From Spodoptera frugiperda (lineage: Eukaryota > Arthropoda > Insecta > Lepidoptera > Noctuidae), in assembly GCF_023101765.2 (NCBI RefSeq), contig NC_064214.1:8252001-8316000 (forward strand): 64,000 nt of DNA, in the 5' to 3' direction. Each line of letters begins with the position of its first letter. The first letter of the stretch is position 1. Position numbers and translations under genes: made by a program. The notes beneath the pieces are model-generated. The model was not told where the DNA came from. It searched no databases and worked only from the letters and a program-made list of their open reading frames with translations. Positions 31,519 to 42,100 of the stretch are shown here, piece by piece.

Positions 31519-34500
31519 ATGAAAATGGAAGCTTCGACAGCTACGAAATCCATAAAGGAAGGTAAAGCAGAGATATGTCTTACGACGGAGAAGGTTTTTT
31601 ATAACCCTGTACAGGAATTTAACCGAGATTTAAGTATAGCAGTGTTGACAATATTTACTAATGAATACAAAGCTGAACAACTAGCTAAAGCTGAGAAAAG
31701 GGAGAAAAATAAGGCAAAGAACACAACTGAAGATAAAAAAGAAACTGAAACTAACAATGAGGTATATATAACAAATGTTTTAATTTAAAAACACTATAAA
31801 ACTAAAACACTTGTTGATTTTTGCCATGTTTTTAGTTATTACTGTTCTTATATGAATCTTAATAAATATTTACACTTTAATGACTTTACAGATAGACATT
31901 TCAATACTAGAAGCGTTGTCCGCAACAGGTCTACGTAGTATTCGTTATGCTAAGGAAGTGCCAAATGTGACTAAGATAGTTGCCAACGACCTATCCAAGC
32001 AGGCTGTGGAGACAATACAGGCCAATATAGTGCACAACCAGGTTGACAACCTTATTGAGACCAGCCATGATGATGCATGGTATGATTTATAAGTGTTTTG
32101 TCTATTTAGCTGTGATATTAAATATAAGATTAGGCAATTAATTTTGAAGCTATAGGTTTGCTAGAAAAAAGTGCATGTAAATCAAAATTAAAATATTAAT
32201 TTGCTAGATCTAGTAATGTCAAAAATTTGTCTTTCTTATATTTAAAATCCATATTTGTATCGGTAGTTAGTATTCCCACAAGTGTATTTAATATTCTTAA
32301 TAAATATAATTATGTAAGTCTCTATTATTATTTCAGTATGGTGATGTACAAACACAAGCATCCTTTGAAGCGTTTTGCAGCAATAGACTTGGACCCCTAT
32401 GGTTGTCCCTCGGTATTCTTGGACTCCGCAGTGCAGAGTGTGCAGGATGGTGGCCTTTTGTTAATAACTGCTACGGATATGGCGGTTTTGGCTGGAAATG
32501 CACCTGAAACTTGTTACTCGAAATATGGTGCTATCAGTTTAAAAACTAAATGCTGTCATGAAGTTGTAAGTTAATGCAATTTATTTTAGACTTGAAAGTT
32601 GAGAATACCAATTAGAATTGAGTGTATTATGATTTCATTATATTGTATCTGAATCAGTACTCTGTTTACTCTGTTTAGCAAAGCTTGTTGATTTCAGTAA
32701 AATAAAAAATTTGATTCATTTCACTTATAGTTTTTCAATATACAATGCAAATTCAATAGTGTTTCTAATGTGTTTTCAGGCTCTAAGAATAATGCTCCAA
32801 TGCATAGAATCGCATGCAAACCGCTACAGTCGGTACATAGTACCGCTGCTCAGCATATCTGCTGACTTCTACATTCGAGTGTTTGTCAAGGTTTACACCG
32901 GTGCTATCCATTGTAAGAAGACAACAAGGTAAGTCTGTAATGATCACTAGATTTTTGTATTGACTCATAACAAATTGCGTAAAGTAGAACAAACAGTAAA
33001 CGTTTAAACAATACTCTTCCTACAGTCGGGTAATAAACAAATAACTCAATTAGAACATGTAAAAGATAAAGAATTTTTTCTTTCTTCCTTCCACTTGCAA
33101 TCGGTCGCCAAACCATAAGTGCATTAGTTGAAAACAAAATGGTAATGCGGTGAAGCAACCAGTGCTGCTCCTCCCACTTATAGAAGGTGGCTCCTCTTCA
33201 GCCTCTTCACCACCGCAGTCAGATTCAATAGTTCAAATACAGTAAATAATATTGACTTGTCAATTTAATTCTTTATTACTTTCCAGTAAACTGTCAATGG
33301 CATACCATTGTACCGGCTGCGACAATATTACTCTCCAACCACTGGGTGGTTTCAAACCGAATCCGACGGAGAAGAACCCAACACAGACTAAAGCGTACCT
33401 GCCGGCAGCGCCACCTGTGGGCGAGTTCTGTACTAACTGCAATCAGAGACATCATGTAAGTAAATCTAGCAATTTTTTTAACATTGCTTCACACTAGTAT
33501 TTTTTCGTGCGTTTATACTTTATAGACATACAATTTCACATGCACATGACACCCAGACCCGAAACAATAATTTGTGGAACACACAAAGAGTAGCTCCGTG
33601 CGGGAATCGAACCCGCTGGCCGCTACACGTTGCGCGGCAGCCAGTTGCCCAGCCACCGCGCCAACCGTGCAGTCTATTTTTTTTTTTATTATTGTAAAAT
33701 AACATTCCACAACAGTAAGCTAAGCTTCTTTTTTTTTCACCAGCTTGGTGGGCCCCTCTGGTCTGCACCAATCCACGACGAAGCCTTCGTAACCCGAGTA
33801 CTGAAGCACGTGGAAAATAACCCTGAACTCTTCGGTACCGCCAAGCGAATAGCTGGAGTATTGGCCATGGTCAGAGAAGAACTGCTGGATATACCGCTGT
33901 ACCATTCCATGGACAGGCTCTGCGGGAGAGTCCATTTGGAGACTATGCCTATGTTAATTATGAGGTTGGTACAGATTTGTGCTCATTTTGTTAATAAAGT
34001 TTAACCTTACACATTCAATGCTGGCATAATTTACTGGCAATGGTTACTAAATTGTAATATATATTTTTTTAAGTTCAGTTAAAGGATCCCCCACACAGGC
34101 GCGTTATTATCGGTCGATAATATCACATGCGTTATTGCGATATCTGTTTTCAGTAAGTACATTTTGTATTAGGATGGTCATGTTGTAGTTACACGTTGCT
34201 GCGAAAATACCGCTGCAATAGAAGTAGGACGTTGCGTGTCTCGTACTGCGATATTCTGATATGAGTTCTAGAATTTTTTGATATCAAGACGCACACGAGC
34301 GTACACACACTTGCGATAATAACTCTCTTTCTTAAGAAATATCGACCGATATAGCGCGCCTGTGGGAGCCTTAATGACGGTTTTTAAAAGTGTATTCCTT
34401 TTTCCATTGCATCTCAATAATAATACAATTCCTCTACCACGTTTCCAGGTCAGCATTACTGAACGCCGGATACAAGGTGTCGTACTCCCACGCATCCCGC

Positions 34501-35259
34501 ATGTCTATTAAGACTCGTGCGCCGGCGCATGTTGTTTGGGACATTATCCGCACTTGGGCACAGACTCATCCTGTCAAACCTGCTAAGTATGTTATTTCTA
34601 TTGTTGCTTTCGTTATGAGTTAGTAGTTTAATTGGTAGTAGTGTTTTGTTAGCGTTGAAAAGTCTGTTTGGCCACCAACCCGCTTTCTGCCATAACGGCG
34701 AAGCGAAGATGTGGCCGAAGATGATGTAGGGTAAAGGTGTAGTGTGCAACTAAATATTTACTTTAAAATTATTCAGATTGGAAGCAGACCCGGTAGCGCG
34801 TTTTATTCTGGCGCAAGAAATCAAGACGCCAGTAGACCTGAGCGAGCGAGGCGACGCTAATCCCATAAGTCGACGTGATGGAAGACTGAGGTTCCAGTAC
34901 AACCCTACTCCGCATTGGGGACCTGGATCCAGAGCTGCTGTCAAGTCAGTACAGTTTCTATCACAAACCGCTTTTCTTTCATCAATCCTTGCATCTATCT
35001 ATGTACTTACCCATATGGAGAAGATTCTCTGTGCCGCCCTCTATCTTTCCAATTGATGAAACGCTATGGCCAATCTCTTGTACTAAAATATTGTTTCCTG
35101 TTTTCTTTCAGTGTGGGAGAAGAGAAAATATCAAAAGCAATTAGAAACCAAAATAAGTACAGTAAGGACAAGGATAAGAAAAATCTTAAACGACCGCATT
35201 CACCAAGTGATGATGAAGAAATAAAAAATGTTGATGCAAGTGGTGAAACAGCTTTGTAA
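31519..35259 (+). CDS. TRMT1: tRNA (guanine-26-N2)-dimethyltransferase
   Basis: SAM-dependent enzyme making m2,2G at position 26 of tRNAs in nucleus and mitochondria (Trm1 family). Nine exons join to 550 residues: 31519-31761, 31892-32079, 32337-32565, 32780-32928, 33287-33455, 33744-33964, 34449-34586, 34777-34944, 35112-35259. The N-terminus has EKVFYNPVQEFNRDLSIAVL, a family hallmark. The SAM-binding segment ILEALSATGLRSIRYA is at 86-101 and the catalytic-type DLDPYG at 161-166. Cysteine pairs CTGC (278-281) and CTNC (318-321) suggest a zinc site. The C-terminus is Lys-rich and acidic (KDKDKKNLKRPHSPSDDEE) and lacks the CCCH zinc finger of human TRMT1. ATG at 31519 is the first; 31525 is an alternative. 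SINE and MITE insertions sit in introns 5 and 6. Confidence 0.96.
33492..33674 (-). repeat. tRNA-derived SINE in TRMT1 intron 5
   Basis: Reverse-strand copy: GACTGCACGGTTGGCGCGG ends at 33674, box B as GGTTCGATTCC in the complement of CGGGAATCGAACCCGC (33600-33615), and the tail near 33492. It lies about 70 bp before the exon 6 acceptor. One of the best-preserved copies in the window. Confidence 0.85.
34083..34370. repeat. Inverted-repeat element flanked by TTAA in TRMT1 intron 6
   Basis: Left end ACACAGGCGCGTTATTATCG and right end CGATATAGCGCGCCTGTG are inverted relatives, including CGGTCGATA/TATCGACCG. TTAA is present on both sides (34079-34082 and 34371-34374). TTAA duplication is the piggyBac hallmark, but the terminal bases do not match the usual CCC start, so the class is tentative. 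Confidence 0.65.
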
Positions 35260-36117
35260 TTAAATTATATTTAAGTTTGTTATCAAATTTGACTTTTATT
35301 TCAACCCCTTATTATATTACCACATATTTCTCTTATTATATTACCACATTAGACGCCATGTCGGACAACGTTGTCCGAAACTAGTGGAGGAATAGCCTTT
35401 AACAGTTTTTTGTTGGCAGTGAAAGGCTTAATACTAGCTGAAGTAACAATTTCATTAACTCAATTTTAATAAATTAGGTTAATAAAATACAACTCTTCAA
35501 TTGCTAGTTGCAAATGAATTAAAAATCGATTAAAAGTGGACTTCACGTACTCTTACAAAAAAAATGATTTTAATTTTCATCCATAATCATAGTGTCTTAT
35601 TGTTGCTTGATAAATGTTGATGTAACAGTAAACGGAATCACATGAAAAAGGGAATAAAACCAAAAATTTGAATAAAAATTCCAAGATATTGTGAGTGCAT
35701 CCGCATACTGTCAACAAAATAATGACAGATGCACGTTTCTAAACGAATACGACAGATGTCAAATGCTATACGACCAAATTAAAAAGGCATGAGTTGACAG
35801 GAAGTAAGTGAATTTCATTGAAAATTCTGTGAGACTTCGTGACACTGCGCATCCAAAACATAACATCGACATTGGTAGGATTATAGTATGACGCAAAAGC
35901 GAGCGAGGTGATCGCATGAAACTTGTGAAGAGAAAGCTATAAATTAATTAATTGATATTACTTATCGCTTTGGGAATAATTGTCGACGTCGTAGCGGGTA
36001 CACGTGCCGATGTCATTATCATTTGTTTATTGTTCAGTGACACCAAGACTCTGATATATTAGCAACAATATTATTGATTGTTTTGTGTGAAAAATTACGT
36101 TTCCTGCAACGATAACA
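35260..36117 (+). other. TRMT1-GLMP intergenic region and GLMP leader
   Basis: 858 bp holding the TRMT1 3' UTR (an ATTAAA variant lies within the first 10 bases after the stop) and the GLMP promoter/5' UTR. No coding sequence. The only notable site is the CACGTG at 36001. ACAGATG words recur near 35724 and 35750. Confidence 0.6.
36001..36006. promoter_or_regulatory. CACGTG E-box upstream of GLMP
   Basis: A palindromic CACGTG sits 112 bp before the GLMP start codon. This is the core of the CLEAR element (GTCACGTGAC) bound by TFEB/Mitf-type factors at lysosomal genes. Flanks here (GTACACGTGCCG) match the core only. Confidence 0.4.
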
Positions 36118-39100
36118 ATGCATTTACAAACTTTGCTAATTGTTTTTGTACTATCTTTTGCGTGTGGACAAGACAGACGGGTAAGTTGCCTAACAATTTC
36201 CTTTACGTGATGGAAAAAATTAAAAAAAATAATGTTAAGGTAGTATTGTATTTCTATACACCCCCTTTTTATTTAGGCTTATCTCTTTGTTTAGAAAGCG
36301 AAGGTCATTGCTGTTAGGTTATTGTTATTATCACTGTTATGCTGCATATCCTTAACACATTATTATAACAATACTATTTATGTGGCTAGACATATAATAT
36401 TTTTTTAATCACAACAGATGCTATGTGTCATCCGTTTTTTTTACATTCAGCCTTGTTCTGGGCAAAGGTATCATGCCACACATCCTCCCACTAAATGAAA
36501 TAATCTAATGTTTATGTTATTGAACATGATATTATCTACATAATATTTGTTTAACCTACTTTATTAGGATAACAACAAGAATGGAAATATGTTTCTATTG
36601 GATGACTGTATTTGAATTTCTATGTTATAGTTAAGGAAAATGTGAGTAATTTAATGTGCTGGAATAAAAAATACCATTGCTGTAACTAATGACTATAATT
36701 AACTAAAAAATAAAAATACTAATAATGCACAATTCATAGTAATGATGACCTTCCGTTCCTTAAGATAGGCATCTAAATATAAATAATATAATCTAAGGAA
36801 ATAATATTAGATTTTCACTTTACTCCAACTAAAACCTTTTTGAATCTTTCACAGATAATACCAAAATTGAATCCTGGTTGTGACGCTTGTGGAAAATCAA
36901 CAACCCTCCTTTATATCAGGGCAGATGGCAGCCAAGATACTGTCCACCAGTTATGGGACTTTACACGAGGAATGCCCACCATCATCTACGTGATTTCAAA
37001 GCTCAACACATCATTGACGATAAACTGGAAATTCAATGAGCCAATAGAATTCATGCTCTCAGAGACACCGCTGTACAGCTTTGCTGTTACTATTGATAAG
37101 GTAATTCTAATGACTATTTGCTAGCTTAAGTAATGAGTCAGTTTGTTTGACAATGGAATTGATAACTGTGTTAACATTGACTGCCAAATATTGGATGTGG
37201 GTCAGATGTTTCTCTGCTTACACATTTACAATTTATTAGCACTTAACTAGTACTCGATAATAGATACATACATAACCTTACGCCTGTCTCCCATGGGGGT
37301 AAGCAGAGACAAAAACAGCACACATAGTTCTTAAATTATTGGCAAGAAATAAGGTGAATGGGCCAAACATTTTTTAATAACTAAGTAGGTACCAACTAAG
37401 TTCCAGGAGTTTTAAATCTTATCCTAAAAAAACCTAACATATTTTGAATTAGACAAAGTACTATTCAATTATTGTTTAATTCTCAATAATAACAGAGTTT
37501 TGTATAGTGTATTGTGTTGTCAGTTTTCCTTGAACTTCTTATTACAATACAATAAAATAAATCCTAAATTACGATTACATCATTAAGCGTCTTGTACATA
37601 TTATACAAAGGACAGAGTTTTAATAACATGATTGTCAAATTATGGATGTATTGTTCCCTTCAAAAAGTAATGCATGATTTAATCCATATAAAAGTTTTCA
37701 ATGTTATTTTAAAGGAGGCTTGGGAAAGGTCCTAGCTAAAACAATTATATGTAAAAAGAGTAACCATGCCATACTGTGGCCATACTCAGTTGTTTAAAGG
37801 TTACTAAACCCTCTCCTTAGCAATTGTTCTCAGAACAAAATCGTTACTAAGGAATAGTTTAAGTAATCATTACATGTATCTGAGTATGGGCAGCAAGACT
37901 CGTAAAAAAACCGAAACTCTGCCCTTGAACTAATAATTAAATATTTTCCTGCTCATGTTTTTGTATCCGCGTTTCTGATAAGAATAATAACCCATTTCAT
38001 TGCATTGTTCCCGGAATGATCTCTGATTGACGCTTCCGTAGAAATCCCGCGTTATACTATACTGTGCATTAGTCACAATCGTATTTAATCATAATATCAT
38101 ATTGGTCCCAATATTATGTACATGGCCATGTAATATTATCCATGGAAATACACATTTAGGAGAACAGCATATAAAGTTACTCCAATCCGTCAAAATTGTT
38201 AATACAATCTCAACCTTATTACAAAATACGAAAGTTGAAAATGTGTTGTATGTACAGAGATGAGTTTGATATGCTGTGGAGTATATGAAATTATTATTAT
38301 TATTATCATAAAATGTCTGACGTCATCGGTACTGGTAAATCGACCCGCATCGTCCTACAATAACATGCATCTGCGTTAAAGGCTCGACGCACGCGCATAC
38401 GATTGCATTGTTATGTAATCAATACATTTTGTATTATACATTTGTCGATTTGAATTTTGGCTATTGTTATTGAGTTTACTTCGTTTCGTAAATATGAGTA
38501 TTGAGTACCTATTGTGAGTTGTGGGAGCGTACAATTTTCGAATTAGATAAATGTATCGATTTATTTATTCCAAATTCGATTGGGATTTCGTTTCGCCCTC
38601 ATCTGTAAATAAGTAATTATAACAAATTAGCTGACCCGGCAAACTTTTCTGTTCTAACACTAATAATTCAAGACCAAAACTAGCCAACTTGATCCACCCG
38701 TTTTCGAATTTTTGCGATTCGGACGAATAGCAATTCATTTTTAATAGCTACTCAAGTAACACAATTAAAAAAATACGATTCCACTGCACTGTAAATACAC
38801 CTTTACGTAGGTACTAGAGTAGATACATAAACATTGGTATTTGAGCGTCCAATTTCACTTTCGAAGACAATTAGGTTAAGTAAACTAAGCGAAATAATAA
38901 TGTTTGTAATTAACTACATATTACTCATTACTTTGTAATGCTTTAGTTGCTCTGTTAGTTCCTGTCATTATAGTAAGCAGTACACTGCTGTGCCCATACT
39001 TGCGAAGATTTACAAATGATTCATTCAGTATTGTTTTAACAGCCTCTAAAAATCGATAGTCAATTATAAAAAAACTTTATTTATGTTACATTTAGTTAAG

Positions 39101-42100
39101 TACCGTTTTGTCTAATTTAAATTATCTAATTTAAATGTGTAGTCAAATTGTTATATTAGTTAATTTGGCAAAAGCTGAAACTGACCTGACTGATGATTAG
39201 TTAATCATTAGGTTATGCAGACCTTGGAGCCTACCCTGGTTCTCGAATCCGAAGTTTCGTTTAATTTTCGGCCGTAGGTTTTATTGATTTACTAATAGAA
39301 TTACTTGAAATAACGTTTAATTTTAATTTCATATCAAAAGTTATTTATTTATCTTCATTTCATTCGTTAATTTTTGTTCACGAAAGTTCGCAATAAATAG
39401 AATTGTAGTATACAATCTGCGCAGTTTCGTCCGAAACTTCGTTTTTCGTTGAATTAGAGTAGCCCCCTGATGATTAACATATGCCTAGGGCCTATGGGTA
39501 TAGACATGGTTTCTGTCTCTGCAGATAGTAGCATAAAATACAGGCATAATTATAATATATAACCCTCTGTATTTTTTACACTAACAATACAGTAAGATTT
39601 TTAGTTTTAATTCCGTTTTAACAACTAAATATGTATCTTACTGTATTGTTAGTGTAGCATGGATTTCAGCAAAGTACCTAACGCCTGGTTCTATTTTATA
39701 TACCTCTGTATTTTTTACAGAGAAATCCCTACAATGTCATTTACTTTTTCGATTTAGTTGTTCAACATCATGTCATAATGATATTTTCTTCTGAATAAAA
39801 TCAATAATATTACAACTGAATTCATCACAAGAATGCCAGGCGTGTTACTACCCAGTATCGACCAAATATGTGCATTTGGTTCTAACAGCCGATAGTCTGA
39901 GTCATAGGTTGCGTCCCCATTCCGAACCAACCCGACTAAGGACAATAGATAGCATACCAACATAGTAAATAAAACTTTATTGCACAGAAAATAACTGCTA
40001 AATTAGGTTGATTGTAAGTTTGAGGACGGCCATTAAAATTGCAAATGTAAATTCATGTTTTTGAGTTTTAAAGTTCTTTAATTGGTTTATTTAATTGAAG
40101 GTAAACATAATACATTTGTCCGTGGTTGTTTCTCTGGTAAGCTGCAAAGATAATTCTGTGTTTAATTGAGGATCTTCTTAAAAGTAAGTGTCAAACGCAA
40201 TGCCGTATTCGAGTATTTTATTTACTATATTCTTCTAAATATAAATAATTAATGTCACAATTTTAGTTACCGGACTCCTCCGTAACGGCTTTACCGATTT
40301 TTGCCATATGCGTATGTAGTAAATCTGAGTATCGGCTAGCCATAGTCCTTAGTGGTAAGGGCTGTTCACCCTTATTTTTTATGTGGCATTAAAAAATACA
40401 AACAACTAGTAATAACTTACAAGGCGAAACAATGTTTGTCGGGTCAGCTAGTCTTATACATTTCTAACTTCTCATCATCTTAGATAGACATATCTTTGGC
40501 GTAATCTTATATCATTTCAGCCAAGAATAAAACTAAACTGAAATGACCCAGATGTCCGTAACCGTGAAGGCGATTTCTTTGTACACAGTTCCATTTTATA
40601 ATATTACGTAACATGTCTCACTCAGACATCAATAACTTTAGGAAAGATGTCTACAGTTGCAATGTAATAAGTTGTAACAAACAAAGTATAACCAATGTTT
40701 AATGATGTCCATGCTTGGCAAACCAGGCGGGTCGAACATCAAAGTAAAGTCAAATCATTTATTCCAATTAAACCATATCCTCTACTTTTGAAACGTCAAC
40801 AAAGAAAGAAATAAATAATAATATTATGTCAATCTGTCCGTCAGTGAAGCTAGGTGCTCGTTCTAAAGTGTAGCATCGAATGGAGAAGAACAAGCAAGTT
40901 TCTTCCTTGGGTGTTACAACACCCACGGAAGAAACCCCATCAAATGTAAAAAAATGGTTTGTTAACTAAGGTACCTATATTATGTTCTCAATTACAGCCA
41001 TATGGCTTTAAAGGACAGTTATCCAACTGCATTCCCATACATGCAATAATCGTGTAAACCACCGCACCGTAAAAAATATACGGCTTCATACAGCTTTCAC
41101 AGTTTTCAGGATTCACGGTGACGCAATTTATTTACTGCTAGGTTTTGAAAATTAACTTGATAATTCTTTGCTCGATCAGGATTCTGGACTTACCTGAAGC
41201 CAAAATTAATAACCAATCTCGATCGAACAGCTTTAAATTAATATATAGATATTTGTGATTAGTTTTGGGCTAGCATCGGTTATTCAGAGGCCGGGCTGCA
41301 TTTTTTGATAAACACAATTCTTTGAAACTGCGGACTCCAACTTATTTACTTGCCAAGCGTGAAGATTATGAAAGACAAACGCTTCTATCGGCCGTTAAGT
41401 TTCTTGATTCATAAAAACATAGCACTCTAGAGGAAATGACCTCTCGAACATTATCTATAGGTATAGGTATACCTACATAATTATTCTGTTTGAACAGTTG
41501 TTGATAAATTCTAATTACTTAGTACCTACCGACATGGCAATGTTCGCCAAAGGAGCTATTTAGGTAGGTAGTAACAGTAATATACCGAGTCATCATTACT
41601 AGTCATTAGTGCATCGTGTTGTTTAACCAGTTTTTATTTCTAATTAGGATAGGTTAGGATTAATAGGATAACCCAATTAACTATTTATTGTTCCCTTCTT
41701 AAATAAAAATGGCTGAAATCGTAGTTAATGACTTTAATTTTAACTTTTCTATTATATTTTTATATTTAGAAATATAATCTCATTGATTAAGTGGTTAAAA
41801 GTGCGACTGCAGAGAAGATCTCCCATTCGATTCCTTTAGAAAAAATATTATGCGGTTTTAGAATGGTGCCCAGCCCGCCGTTTTTATCATAAGATATTAA
41901 CTCGAGTTAATGTCTTACTTTTAGGGACGAAAAGGCTTATTATATAATTTAATATAATAATGTACTTCTTGTTCCAGCTAACAGAATACAATGACATAGA
42001 AAACAACGGGTACATAGACAACAGATGCCCACAGAGGGCGCTGTCTCTGCGCGACTTGGAGTGGACGCGTGGCAACACTGTGTTGGACAACAAGGAGGCC

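Larger units (their letters stand above)
37101..41977 (+). other. GLMP intron 2 (4.9 kb)
   Basis: No coding sequence. Contains a MITE family E copy (37780-37893), a pair of inverted element ends (38629 and 40449) and an 80-nt hairpin (39577-39656). The rest is AT-rich, with no structure I can name. Confidence 0.7.

Noticed and set aside
36078..36317. 79-codon frame overlapping the first GLMP exon
   Set aside because: Different frame from the signal peptide, runs into the intron, and the spliced GLMP reading explains the region.
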